Assembly: GCF_023074175.1 (NCBI RefSeq)
Contig: NZ_JADPKS010000091.1
Span: forward strand, 1-64,000
Reading direction: 5' to 3'
From: Bradyrhizobium sp. 139
GTDB lineage: Bacteria > Pseudomonadota > Alphaproteobacteria > Rhizobiales > Xanthobacteraceae
DNA length: 64,000 nt
The notes under the pieces are model-generated. The model was given only the letters and a program-made list of their open reading frames with translations. It searched no databases and was not told the origin of the DNA. Position 1 is the stretch's first letter, and each line of letters opens with the position of its first letter. Shown one piece after another: positions 34,773-43,071 of the stretch. A program made the translations under genes and the position numbers.

Positions 34773-34792
34773 AGCGGAGTGTGGGGATGCAG

Positions 34793-36493
34793 CTAACCCG
34801 GATGCGCGTTGCCCCGCACCGTTTTCTCGTCGATGTCACTTCGCTTCAACAGATAATCCAGCCCGCCGACGCGGTACCAGCGATACCCATAGGGCTCCAG
34901 CACGATGCGATGCTGGCCGCGCTTGTTGGCGTGGCTATGATCTTCCGCGAGCAGGTTGATCAGGTGCTTGCCGGCGTCGCCAGGCTGCCCCGCCGAGAAC
35001 GCGATCTCGCGCGGCTTCTCATTCAGATTGTGCACGAACAGCACGGAATTGTTGCGCCAGTCGTAACGCATGATGAACACCGCGGGATCGGGCGTCGGAA
35101 TGATCGCGAAATCGCCCCAGCCGATCTCCGGCACCTCCTTGCGCATGCGGACGATACGCTCGGTCCAGTTCAGCATGGAGTTGGGATCGCGCCGCTGTGT
35201 CGCGACGTTAACGTGCTCGAAGCCGTAAGGCCCCTTGTCGATGACCGGGCACGCCGGCTTGCCGCTCTTGGTGAAGCCGCCATGCGGCTCGGTCGACCAT
35301 TGCATCGGCGTGCGCGCGCAATTGCGCTCCGGCAGCGAGAGATCGTCGCCCATCGCGATCTCGTCGCCGTAGCGGATGACGGGCGTGCCCGGCAGCGTGC
35401 ACATCAAACTGTAGGCGAGCTCGAGCCGACGGCGATCGCCGCCCAGCATCGGCGCGAGGCGGCGGCGGATGCCGCGGTCGTACAGCTGCATGTCCTTGTC
35501 GGGGCCGAAGCACTTGAAGACGAGGTCGCGCTGCGTCTTGGTCAGGCGGCCGAGATCGAGTTCGTCGTGATTGCGCAGGAACAGGCCCCATTGCGCGGTG
35601 GCCGGCCGCGGCTTGGTCGCCTTCAGTGCCTTCGCCAGCGGCCGCGAGTCGCCGGAAGCCAGCGCATAGAACAGATGCTGGTTCACCTGAAAGTTGAACA
35701 TCATGTGCATGCGGTCGGCGTCGCGGCCGAAATATTCCATGTCCGTCTTCGGCAGCACGTTGGCTTCGGCGAGGATGATGGCGTCGCCCTGACGCCATTG
35801 CATGAATTCGCGGAACATACGCAGCATGTCGTACTGCTCGACCGGCTTTTTGACTTTGGCGCCCTTGGTCGCGATCACGAACGGCACGGCATCCATGCGG
35901 AAGCCGGAGACCCCGAGCTGGATCCAGAAACCGATGATCTTCAGGATCTCGGCCTGCACGTGCGGGTTCGAGGTGTTGAGATCGGGCTGGAAATCGTAGA
36001 AGCGGTGGAAGTACCAGGCGCCCGCTTCCTCGTCGCGCGTCCAGGTCGACTTCTGAACGCCCGGAAACACCATGCCCTGGTTGGCGTTGGCGGGCTTCTT
36101 GTCGGACCACACATACCAATCGCGATAAGGCGAATCCTTCGAGCGCCGCGCCTCCTTGAACCAGTGATGCTGGTCGGAGGTGTGGTTGACGACGAGGTCG
36201 ATGATGACGCGGATGCCGCGCTGCTTGCAGCCCTGGGTGAACTCGACGAAATCGCCGAGCGTGCCGTAGCGGGCATCGACGCTGTAATAGTCCGCGACGT
36301 CGTAGCCGTCGTCGCGGCCCGGCGAGGTCTGGAACGGCATCAGCCAGATCGCCGTGATGCCGAGGCCATGCAGGTAGTCGAGCCGGCGCAGCAACCCGTT
36401 GAAATCGCCGATGCCGTCGCTGTTGGCGTCCATATAGCTGCCGACCGACAGGCAGTAGATCACGCCGTTCTTGTACCAGAGATCGTCGATCAT
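34793..36493 (-). CDS. GH13 enzyme, trehalose synthase-like
   Basis: A 566-residue GH13 protein starting MIDDLWYKNGVIYCLSVGSY, the usual opening of the trehalose synthase-like subgroup. Catalytic regions: DLVVNHTS (99-106), GFRMDAVPF (197-205, Asp201), LAEANVLPK (241-249, Glu243), RNHDEL (307-312, Asp310). The family interconverts maltose and trehalose or hydrolyses alpha-glucosides; the maltokinase fusion of some TreS proteins is absent. It is not in a glg/tre operon here. Start ATG 36493 is preferred from homology of the opening; a longer frame reaches 36787 through the palindromic repeat. Confidence 0.88.
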   Translation of the reverse strand: MIDDLWYKNGVIYCLSVGSYMDANSDGIGDFNGLLRRLDYLHGLGITAIWLMPFQTSPGRDDGYDVADYYSVDARYGTLGDFVEFTQGCKQRGIRVIIDLVVNHTSDQHHWFKEARRSKDSPYRDWYVWSDKKPANANQGMVFPGVQKSTWTRDEEAGAWYFHRFYDFQPDLNTSNPHVQAEILKIIGFWIQLGVSGFRMDAVPFVIATKGAKVKKPVEQYDMLRMFREFMQWRQGDAIILAEANVLPKTDMEYFGRDADRMHMMFNFQVNQHLFYALASGDSRPLAKALKATKPRPATAQWGLFLRNHDELDLGRLTKTQRDLVFKCFGPDKDMQLYDRGIRRRLAPMLGGDRRRLELAYSLMCTLPGTPVIRYGDEIAMGDDLSLPERNCARTPMQWSTEPHGGFTKSGKPACPVIDKGPYGFEHVNVATQRRDPNSMLNWTERIVRMRKEVPEIGWGDFAIIPTPDPAVFIMRYDWRNNSVLFVHNLNEKPREIAFSAGQPGDAGKHLINLLAEDHSHANKRGQHRIVLEPYGYRWYRVGGLDYLLKRSDIDEKTVRGNAHPG

Positions 36494-36572
36494 GCGCCGC
36501 AGCCTCGATGCTCCGCCGAGGTGCGGCGGCTGCGTGATAAGTGTCGGGGGGAGGGGAGGTTCCCGCACCGAT

Positions 36573-36755
36573 GTCGTCCCGGACAAGCGCAGCTCATCGC
36601 AATGCGTAGCGTTGCCCCGAGCGGAGCGCAGATCCGGGACCCATACCGCGGAATCGATCGGTTGCGGTATGTAGGAGTACCGAACGACGGGTCTTTGCCA
36701 AACTCCGTCCTGTGGTGATGGGTCCCGGATCTGCGCTGACGCTTGTCCGGGACGA
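36573..36755. repeat. Palindromic repeat, family A (long copy)
   Basis: GTCGTCCCGGACAAGCGCAG at the left, CTTGTCCGGGACGAC at the right, with inner GATCCGGGACCCAT and ATGGGTCCCGGATC arms. It fills most of the 336-base gap between the divergent GH13 and mmcB genes; promoters for both must lie within or around it. Otherwise nothing identified in 36494-36829. Confidence 0.85.
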
Positions 36756-36829
36756 CAGCGGAAAATGAGGCCGCAGCTTGCCTCCATCAGACGGTGTCCG
36801 CACCCAACGGAATCGGCTAACCTGCCATC

Positions 36830-37321
36830 ATGGACAGCACCGCCCGCAACATCGCCCTCGTGCCGCCGCCGGACCGCCGTCAGTCCGAGACGGCGCTGGC
36901 GATCGCGCGCGGCACGGCGCGGCTGCTGCGCTCGCTCGGCTTCTGCTGCATCAGCGAATTGCCGCTGCCGTCGGGCCGGCGCGCCGATCTGGTGGCGCTG
37001 AATGAGCGCGGCGAGATCTGGATCGTCGAGATCAAGTCATCGGTCGAGGATCTGCGCGCCGACCAGAAATGGCACGAATACCGCGCCCATTGCGACCGGC
37101 TGTTTTTCGCCTTCACGCAGGATCTGCCGTGCGAGATCTTTCCTGAAGACACCGGCCTGATCATCGCGGATGCCTATGGCGCGCATCTGCACTGCGAGGC
37201 GCCCGAGCACAAGCTCCCCGCGCCGACGCGCAAGCAGATGACGGTGCGGTTCGCGATGGCGGCGGCTTTGCGGATCAACCGTCTGGTCGATCCGCAGGGC
37301 CACGCGGATTTTTGGGAGTAG
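36830..37321 (+). CDS. mmcB: MmcB-family DNA repair protein
   Basis: A 163-residue protein of the MmcB (PF06319) family, characterised in Caulobacter as a DNA-damage repair factor in the mismatch/ImuBC context and predicted to have a nuclease-like fold. The conserved core is GRRADLVALNERGEIWIVEI followed by KSSVEDLRADQKWHEYRAHC; the Asp...Glu-x-Lys arrangement (DLV...EIKSS) is the PD-(D/E)XK signature. Its C-terminus (RFAMAAALRINRLVDPQGHA) is also conserved. No signal peptide. It is convergent with regR across a palindromic repeat. Confidence 0.88.
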   Translation: MDSTARNIALVPPPDRRQSETALAIARGTARLLRSLGFCCISELPLPSGRRADLVALNERGEIWIVEIKSSVEDLRADQKWHEYRAHCDRLFFAFTQDLPCEIFPEDTGLIIADAYGAHLHCEAPEHKLPAPTRKQMTVRFAMAAALRINRLVDPQGHADFWE

Positions 37322-37342
37322 CGGCTCGGCGAGCGCAGACGC

Positions 37343-37440
37343 CGTAGGGTGGGCAAAGCGAAGCGTGCCCACCGTTCAAGCCGTTCAAGATTGAAACCGA
37401 AATGGTGGGCACGGCGCTTTGCGCCTTTGCCCACCCTACG
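37343..37440. repeat. Palindromic repeat, family C
   Basis: CGTAGGGTGGGCAAAGCGAA at the left and CGCCTTTGCCCACCCTACG at the right are near-exact inverted copies. Another member is at 57543-57639. Located between convergent mmcB and regR. Confidence 0.9.
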
Positions 37441-37450
37441 AGGGGCGCGA

Positions 37451-38005
37451 TTACCTCGGCGCGCGCTTGGCCAGAATGCGCTGCAAGGTCCGCCGGTGCA
37501 TGTTGAGCCTGCGCGCCGTCTCCGAGACGTTGCGGTTGCACATCTCGTAGATGCGCTGGATGTGCTCCCAACGCACGCGGTCGGCGGACATCGGGTTGGT
37601 CGGCAGATCGGATTTGTCCGAGCTGGTCGAGAGCAGAGCAGCAACGACGTCGTCGGCATCCGCGGGCTTCGACAGATAATCGATCGCACCCATCTTCACT
37701 GCGGTCACGGCGGTGGCGATGTTGCCATAGCCGGTCAGCACGATCGCGCGGGCTTCGGGGCGCTTCTTCTTCAGCGCTGAGACGACGTCGAGACCATTGC
37801 CGTCGCCGAGCCGCAGATCCACCACGGCGAACGCAGGCGCCGCCTTGCCGATCTGTGCGAGACCATCCGAAACGGTGTCACACGATGTCACCGCGAAGCC
37901 GCGGGTTTCCATTGCACGCGACAGCCGCTCCAGAAACGGCTTGTCGTCCTCCACGATGAGAAGCGAGCGGTCGGACTGTTCGTTCAGTTCGGCGATGGCG
38001 TTCAA
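37451..38005 (-). CDS. regR: Redox response regulator RegR (ActR/RegA/PrrA family)
   Basis: A 184-residue response regulator. Receiver domain: acidic pocket VEDD (18-21), phosphoacceptor Asp63 (VVDLRLGDGNG), conserved Thr (VLTGYG) and Lys (YLSKPAD). The C-terminal Fis-type helix-turn-helix is CNRNVSETARRLNMHRRTLQ, nearly invariant in ActR/RegA/RegR. I choose TTG 38005 because GGAGAGAGGAC lies just upstream and it puts the phosphoacceptor at position 63, as known for Bradyrhizobium RegR; longer ATG starts (38029, 38035) lack a site. In Bradyrhizobium, RegR activates fixR-nifA and other microoxic genes. Cotranscribed with regS; a candidate binding motif is in the gap. Confidence 0.93.
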   Translation of the reverse strand: MNAIAELNEQSDRSLLIVEDDKPFLERLSRAMETRGFAVTSCDTVSDGLAQIGKAAPAFAVVDLRLGDGNGLDVVSALKKKRPEARAIVLTGYGNIATAVTAVKMGAIDYLSKPADADDVVAALLSTSSDKSDLPTNPMSADRVRWEHIQRIYEMCNRNVSETARRLNMHRRTLQRILAKRAPR

Positions 38006-38090
38006 GGTTTCGTCCTCTCTCCAGCGCATCCACATATGGCGTCGCAATCGGGCGGTGCCAAGGCCACCGATAGTCGGTCGGCCCTGCTAT

Positions 38091-38105
38091 GCGACGCAAG
38101 GTCGC
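38091..38105. promoter_or_regulatory. Candidate RegR-type binding site between regS and regR
   Basis: GCGACGCAAGGTCGC is a perfect 5-bp inverted repeat with a 5-bp spacer and fits GCGNC-N5-GNCGC, the general half-site pattern described for the RegA/PrrA/ActR/RegR family. It begins 86 bases upstream of the regR start and ends just beyond the regS stop region (regS stops at 38108). Binding is inferred. Confidence 0.45.
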
Positions 38106-38107
38106 GC

Positions 38108-39427
38108 CTATCCTATTGTTTCTTCGAGCGTCTCGATAGCCTCAAAACGCTCTCTCGGCCAGGTGATCTGGACCACGGCACCGTGGTCCGGAAAGGTCCG
38201 ATTGGTAAACGAGACCTTGGCGCCGGTGCGTTCCAGCAAAGTGCGCGCGATGAACACGCCGAGCCCGTGGCCGCCGCCTTCGTCCTGGCTGCGCCGTCGC
38301 GACAGGTAGGGCTCGCCGATCCGGTTCAAGAGGTCGGGCGGAATGCCGGGCCCATCGTCGGAGATCACAAGCTCGATGGTGTCATTGTTCCACCAGGCGT
38401 TCACCTCGACAGTGGTGCGCGCGAAATCGACCGCGTTCTCGATGATGTTGCCGACGCCATAGAGGATCGCCGGATTGCGCGAGCCGACCGGCTCGGCGAA
38501 GGCGGCCACCGCGATCCGCACCTTGATATCGACGCCGAAATCGCGGTGCGGCTCCACCACCTCCTCGATCAACTCTGACAGCTTCATGCGATCAAACGGC
38601 GCGCCGGTTGAGGAGAGCTGGGTGATCTTGCTCAATATGTCGCGGCAGCGCTGCGTCTGCTCGCGCAAGGTTTTCAGGTCGGCAGCAAAGACCGGCTCCT
38701 TCACCGTCTTTTCCAGCTCGCGCGAGATCAGGAAGATGGTCGCGAGCGGCGTGCCGAGCTCGTGCGCTGCGGCGGCGGCCAATCCGTCAAGCTGGGTCAG
38801 ATGCTGCTCGCGCGTCAGCACCAGTTCGGTCGCGGCCAGCGCGTCCGCAAGCTTGCGCGCCTCTTCGGTCACCTGAAAGGAGTAGAGGCTGGTGACGCCG
38901 ATCGCCAGCACGATCGAGAGCCAGATGCCGACGAGATAGATCGGCGGCAGCACCAGCGGATCGTCGGAATCCCAGGGCAGCGGCAGATGGAAGAAGAACA
39001 GGATCGAGGCGCAGGCCACGGCCAGCAGGCCGAGGCCGAAGGTGACGCGCGCGGGCAGCGCGGTCGCCGAGATCAGCACGGGTGCGAGGAACAGGAACGA
39101 GAACGGGTTTTGCAGTCCGCCGGTGAAGAACAAGAGCCCGGCCAGTTCCACGATGTTCAGCGCAAGCAGTCCCGCCGCCTGGATCGGCTCGAGCCGCTGC
39201 ATCGGATTGGCCGCGGTTTGCAGAGCCAGATTGAGCGCCGCCGACACGGCGATGATGCTGACACAGGGGACGATCTCGACATCGAACTCGAGCCCCTGCG
39301 CCACGATGAAGATCGCGGCGAGCTGGCCCAGCACCGCGAGCCAGCGCAACCGCAGGATCGTGTCGAGGCGGATATGTCGCTGCGCGTGGTGAAAGTCGGT
39401 ATCGGCGGTCTCGGTCATTTCGGTCAA
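38108..39427 (-). CDS. regS: Redox-sensing histidine kinase RegS (RegB/PrrB/ActS family)
   Basis: A 439-residue membrane sensor kinase. Six hydrophobic segments fill residues 25-185. The quinone-binding signature GGLQNPF is at 103-109. The H-box AAAAHELGTPLATI has phosphoacceptor His222, and the redox-active Cys of the RegB dimerisation interface is conserved (Cys261 in QTQRCRDIL). ATPase boxes: NIIENAVDFA, DDGPGIP, GGGHGLGVFIA. It therefore has both known RegB redox inputs. It sits 102 bases upstream of regR on the same strand and is divergent from an ABC exporter. Confidence 0.95.
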   Translation of the reverse strand: MTEMTETADTDFHHAQRHIRLDTILRLRWLAVLGQLAAIFIVAQGLEFDVEIVPCVSIIAVSAALNLALQTAANPMQRLEPIQAAGLLALNIVELAGLLFFTGGLQNPFSFLFLAPVLISATALPARVTFGLGLLAVACASILFFFHLPLPWDSDDPLVLPPIYLVGIWLSIVLAIGVTSLYSFQVTEEARKLADALAATELVLTREQHLTQLDGLAAAAAHELGTPLATIFLISRELEKTVKEPVFAADLKTLREQTQRCRDILSKITQLSSTGAPFDRMKLSELIEEVVEPHRDFGVDIKVRIAVAAFAEPVGSRNPAILYGVGNIIENAVDFARTTVEVNAWWNNDTIELVISDDGPGIPPDLLNRIGEPYLSRRRSQDEGGGHGLGVFIARTLLERTGAKVSFTNRTFPDHGAVVQITWPRERFEAIETLEETIG

Positions 39428-39556
39428 TCTAGCGATGCGCGGGTCCGGTCACAAACACGCTGGTTCACACTTTCAGTCTGGCTACAAGCCTCTTACATCA
39501 AGTCTTTGCATCAAGCCTTGCGCTTCACCGTGCAATGGCGGAAGAACGCCTCCAGC

Positions 39557-40360
39557 ATGACCGGGAATGCCAATGCTTCAAGTCGGCCGACTGTCGCGGA
39601 TGCCATTTCGTCCGCGGCGATCGAGGTCGACCGCCTCGTCAAGGTCTACAAGCAGACCCGGGCGGTTGACGACATCTCCTTTTCACTGCCGCGCGGCAGC
39701 ATCACCGGGCTTCTGGGCGGCAACGGCGCCGGCAAGACCACGACGATCGCGATGATCATGGGCCTGGTGCTGCCGACCTCCGGCCGGGTCAGGGTCCTCG
39801 GACATCGGATGCCCGAGGAGAGCGCGGCGGTGCTGGGGCGGATGAATTTCGAGAGCCCCTATGTCGACATGCCGATGCGGCTCACGGTGCGGCAGAATCT
39901 CACCGTGTTCGGCAAGCTCTATGCGGTGAAGCATCTCTCCGGCCGCATCGCAGAGCTGGCCGACGATCTCGATCTCACTGATTTCATCGACCGCGCCAAC
40001 GGCAAGCTCTCCGCCGGGCAGAAGACCCGCGTCGCGCTGGCCAAAGCGCTGATCAACCGGCCCGAGCTGCTCCTGCTGGACGAGCCGACCGCATCGCTCG
40101 ACCCTGATACGGCCGACTGGGTGCGGGCGCATCTGGAGCGCTATCGCCGGGACAACAACGCTACCATCCTTTTGGCCTCGCACAACATGCTCGAGGTCGA
40201 GCGGCTGTGCGACCGCGTCATCATCATGAAGCGCGGCCGCATCGAGGACGACGACACGCCGGGCGCCATCATGGCCCGCTACAACCGCACCACGCTGGAG
40301 GAAGTATTCCTGGACGTCGCGCGCGGCCGGGTGAACGGTGCGCGGGAGGTGGCGCGATGA
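39557..40360 (+). CDS. ABC exporter ATP-binding protein (ABC-2 type)
   Basis: A 267-residue ATPase. Walker A GGNGAGKT (54-61), signature LSAGQKTR, Walker B LLLLDEPTASLDPDT, switch ASHN (His replaced context 'LASHNMLEVE'). The form is of NodI/CcmA-like ABC-2 exporters. ATG 39557 chosen; CCTCC-rich sequence upstream gives no clear ribosome site, and an in-frame GTG lies about 27 bases before. Its stop TGA (40358-40360) overlaps an ATG at 40357 that opens a 49-codon repeat-derived frame leading to the permease gene. Exported substrate unknown. Confidence 0.92.
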   Translation: MTGNANASSRPTVADAISSAAIEVDRLVKVYKQTRAVDDISFSLPRGSITGLLGGNGAGKTTTIAMIMGLVLPTSGRVRVLGHRMPEESAAVLGRMNFESPYVDMPMRLTVRQNLTVFGKLYAVKHLSGRIAELADDLDLTDFIDRANGKLSAGQKTRVALAKALINRPELLLLDEPTASLDPDTADWVRAHLERYRRDNNATILLASHNMLEVERLCDRVIIMKRGRIEDDDTPGAIMARYNRTTLEEVFLDVARGRVNGAREVAR

Positions 40361-40506
40361 GCGAGCCCTCATGTTTCGGCCGTAGCCGTAGCCTGGATGG
40401 AGCGAAGCGTAATCCGGGGTTCTCGCGTCTGGATAGACTGGTCCCGGATTGCGCTACGCTCCATCCGGGCTACTGGTTGCGGCCGGGCTACGCGGTGCCA
40501 CAATGA
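40357..40506 (+). CDS. Repeat-derived 49-codon frame linking ATPase and permease genes
   Basis: Starting MSEPSCFGRSRSLDGAKRNP and ending GYAVPQ, this frame is almost entirely encoded by the palindromic repeat 40388-40473. Its ATG overlaps the ATPase stop (ATGA) and its TGA (40504-40506) overlaps the permease ATG (ATGA again). It probably has no protein function; it may relay ribosomes from the ATPase cistron to the permease cistron, which has no ribosome site of its own (GCGGTGCCACA). Confidence 0.4.
   Translation: MSEPSCFGRSRSLDGAKRNPGFSRLDRLVPDCATLHPGYWLRPGYAVPQ
40388..40473. repeat. Palindromic repeat, family D, inserted between ABC genes
   Basis: GTAGCCTGGATGGAGCGAAG at left and GCTACGCTCCATCCGGGCTAC at right are inverted copies. 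Flanking bases ATGAGCGAG (40357) and ATGAGCGGG (40503) look like a duplicated start-codon region. Relative of 84-155. Confidence 0.88.
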
Positions 40507-41321
40507 GCGGGCTTTCTCTCCACCGCGGCCTATCCATGCAGCGCATCGGCGCGATGATCCTGCGCTATTGGTACCTGCTGCAATCGTCCTGGCCGCGGCT
40601 GCTCGAGCTGCTGTATTGGCCGGCGCTGCAAGTCATCACCTGGGGCTTTCTTCAGCTTTATATCGCGCAGAATGCAAACTTCTTTGCGCGCGCCGGCGGC
40701 ACCCTGATCGGCGCCGTCATCCTCTGGGACATCCTGTTCCGCGGCCAGCTCGGCTTCTCCATCTCGTTTCTGGAGGAGATGTGGGCGCGCAACATCGGCA
40801 ATCTGATGATGAGCCCGTTGAAGCCGATCGAGTTTCTGCTGTCGCTGATGATCATGAGCCTGATCCGGCTCGCGATCGGCGTGATCCCGATGACGCTGCT
40901 CGCGCTGTTCCTGTTTCACTTCAACGTCTACGGCCTCGGCCTGCCGCTGATCGCATTCTTCTGCAATCTGATCTTCACGAGCTGGGCTGTCGGCATCTTC
41001 GTCTCGGGGCTGGTGCTGCGGAACGGACTTGGCGCCGAGAGCATCGTCTGGACCTTGATGTTCGCGATCATGCCGCTCGCCTGCGTCTACTATCCCGTCA
41101 GCGTACTGCCGATCTGGCTGCAATATGTCGCCTGGGTGCTGCCGCCGACTTACGTGTTCGAGGGGATGCGGGCGTTGCTGATCGAGAACAGCTTCCGCAT
41201 TGACCTGATGCTGGATGCGCTGGCCATCAATGCGGTGCTGCTGGTTGCATCTTTTGGGGCATTCCTTGCCCTTTTGCGCAGCGCCAAAAAGAACGGCTCG
41301 CTGCTCTCGGGCGGCGAATAA
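40503..41321 (+). CDS. ABC-2 type exporter permease
   Basis: A 272-residue membrane protein with six hydrophobic segments (the first about 37-60). The region FSISFLEEMWARNIGNLMMSPLKP is the ABC-2 permease signature, and the last helices (YPVSVLPIWLQYVAWVLPPTYVFEGMRALL) match NodJ/YadH-type exporters. Works with the ATPase at 39557-40360. ATG 40503 overlaps the stop of the repeat-derived frame; an upstream in-frame ATG at 40449 would begin inside the repeat. Confidence 0.9.
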   Translation: MSGLSLHRGLSMQRIGAMILRYWYLLQSSWPRLLELLYWPALQVITWGFLQLYIAQNANFFARAGGTLIGAVILWDILFRGQLGFSISFLEEMWARNIGNLMMSPLKPIEFLLSLMIMSLIRLAIGVIPMTLLALFLFHFNVYGLGLPLIAFFCNLIFTSWAVGIFVSGLVLRNGLGAESIVWTLMFAIMPLACVYYPVSVLPIWLQYVAWVLPPTYVFEGMRALLIENSFRIDLMLDALAINAVLLVASFGAFLALLRSAKKNGSLLSGGE

Positions 41322-41387
41322 CGTCACTTTCCCGTGGATTCAGGCTGTTTTTACCGTTCAGGCCACGTAGATGTACGGAACCATGCA

Positions 41388-41416
41388 TTGACGCAATATT
41401 ACGCATTCGTCAGTAT
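41388..41416 (+). promoter_or_regulatory. Possible sigma70-type promoter for phaZ
   Basis: TTGACG (41388-41393), 17-base spacer, CAGTAT (41411-41416), with the phaZ ATG 27 bases further on. The -35 is good, the -10 weak. Confidence 0.3.
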
Positions 41417-41442
41417 GCTGCGATGCGAAGAGGAATATAGCG

Positions 41443-42771
41443 ATGCCTATTGGTGAGTTTGGCGGCGCGCCGCCCCTGGCGGCTGAAGGCAGTCCGGTCC
41501 TGACGACGCCGATGTATTGGATGTACGAGATGGCGCAGGCCTCTCTCAATCCGGCGCGCGCCGTCACCGACGCGACCAAGCTCCTGTTTCAGAATCCCCT
41601 CAATCCCTGGGCGCGCACCGATGTCGGCAAGTCGGTTGCCGCGGCCTGCGAATTGTTCGAGCGCACCACGCGCCGCTACGGCAAGCCGGAATGGGGCCTC
41701 AACGACACCGAGGTCAACGGCATCCGCGTCCCCGTCGAGGTCCGCTCGGTCTGGGAAAAGCCGTTCTGCAGGCTGCTCTACTTCGATCGCAAGTTCGCGC
41801 GTCCCTTGCGCAGCCCGCAGCCGCGCGTGCTGATCGTCGCGCCGATGTCCGGCCACTACGCGACGCTGCTCCGCGGCACCGTCGAGGCTTTCCTGCCGGC
41901 GCATGAGGTCTACATCACCGACTGGGCCGATGCCCGCATGGTCCCGCTCAGCGACGGCCGCTTCGATCTCGACGACTACATCGACTACGTCATCGAGATG
42001 CTGCACGTCCTCGGCGGCAACACGCATGTGCTGGCGGTGTGCCAGCCCTCCGTGCCCGTCGTCGCTGCCGTCTCGATCATGGAAGCGCAGCGCGATCCCT
42101 TCGTGCCGACCTCGATGACGCTGATGGGTGGTCCGATCGACACCCGCCGCAATCCGACCGGGGTGAACGACCTTGCGCAGGAGCGCGGCATCGACTGGTT
42201 CCGCAACCATGTCATCACCAAGGTGCCGTTCCCGCATCCGGGCATGATGCGCGACGTCTACCCGGGATTCCTGCAGCTCAACGGCTTCATCAGCATGAAT
42301 CTCGACCGGCACATGGACGCCCACAAGCAGCTATTCGCCAATCTGGTGAAGGGTGACGGCGATCTCGTCGACAAACATCGCGACTTTTATGACGAATATC
42401 TCGCGGTGATGGACCTTTCCGCCGAGTATTACCTTCAAACCGTCGACACCGTATTCGTGAAGCACTCGCTGCCCAAGGGCGAGATGACGCATCGTGGAAC
42501 ACGCGTCGATCCTTCCAAGGTCACACGCGTCGCACTGATGACGGTCGAAGGAGAGAACGACGACATCTCCGGCCTCGGTCAGACCGAAGCAACGCACACA
42601 TTGTGCAATTCGATCCCCGATCATCGCCGCGTTCATTACGTCCAGAAGGGCGTCGGACATTACGGCGTGTTCAACGGCTCGCGCTTCAAGTCGGAAATCG
42701 TGCCGCGCATCCATGACTTCATGGTCTCGGCTGCGAATCCGAGCTCGTTGCAGGCTCTCGCGGCCGAATAG
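41443..42771 (+). CDS. phaZ: Intracellular poly(3-hydroxybutyrate) depolymerase PhaZ
   Basis: A 442-residue PHA depolymerase of the intracellular, amorphous-granule type. It starts MPIGEFGG, with YWMYEMAQASLNPARAVTDA near the N-terminus. The catalytic nucleophile is Cys200 in VLAVCQPSVPVV (Cys, not Ser, as in Ralstonia PhaZ1), with the acid in TVEGENDDISG and His in KGVGHYGVFNG. It mobilises carbon from PHB granules in the cytoplasm. GAAGAGGAATATAGCG precedes the ATG. Monocistronic; the only other PHA-related gene here is the esterase at 30080. Confidence 0.95.
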   Translation: MPIGEFGGAPPLAAEGSPVLTTPMYWMYEMAQASLNPARAVTDATKLLFQNPLNPWARTDVGKSVAAACELFERTTRRYGKPEWGLNDTEVNGIRVPVEVRSVWEKPFCRLLYFDRKFARPLRSPQPRVLIVAPMSGHYATLLRGTVEAFLPAHEVYITDWADARMVPLSDGRFDLDDYIDYVIEMLHVLGGNTHVLAVCQPSVPVVAAVSIMEAQRDPFVPTSMTLMGGPIDTRRNPTGVNDLAQERGIDWFRNHVITKVPFPHPGMMRDVYPGFLQLNGFISMNLDRHMDAHKQLFANLVKGDGDLVDKHRDFYDEYLAVMDLSAEYYLQTVDTVFVKHSLPKGEMTHRGTRVDPSKVTRVALMTVEGENDDISGLGQTEATHTLCNSIPDHRRVHYVQKGVGHYGVFNGSRFKSEIVPRIHDFMVSAANPSSLQALAAE

Positions 42772-43071
42772 ACGCGTTTTTCGGCTTTCCCGTTGAAAAT
42801 CGATGCCCTGCGGAGGTTCCGGCGGGGGTGAGTTCCCTCCAGATTCGCGGTATTTAGGTAGTTTTATAGGAGTGAATCTTAATTCCTTCCTTGGGAGTGC
42901 CGCATGCGTCAAGCGGAGGCGAAAAAATCGGGTTCCAACCCCAGTCTGTAGGGTCTCCCGGACGCCAGACCCCTGTATATTGGGCAAATGATTTGTTTTT
43001 GCGCCGAGCGCTTTCCCTGGCGGCGGTTATGGCAGAATCCGGGCGCCCTCCTGCCCCCCGGACTGACAGAC
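42772..43071 (+). other. 300-base gap with short leader-like frame and hairpin
   Basis: Between phaZ and the metalloprotease. GGGAG plus ATG 42904 opens a 15-codon frame (MRQAEAKKSGSNPSL, stop TAG 42949-42951). A hairpin GGGTCT (42951-42956)/AGACCC (42967-42972) starts at the stop codon, followed about 20 bases later by TTTGTTTTT. The layout resembles a leader peptide/attenuator, but the peptide is not enriched in any one amino acid. Confidence 0.3.
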
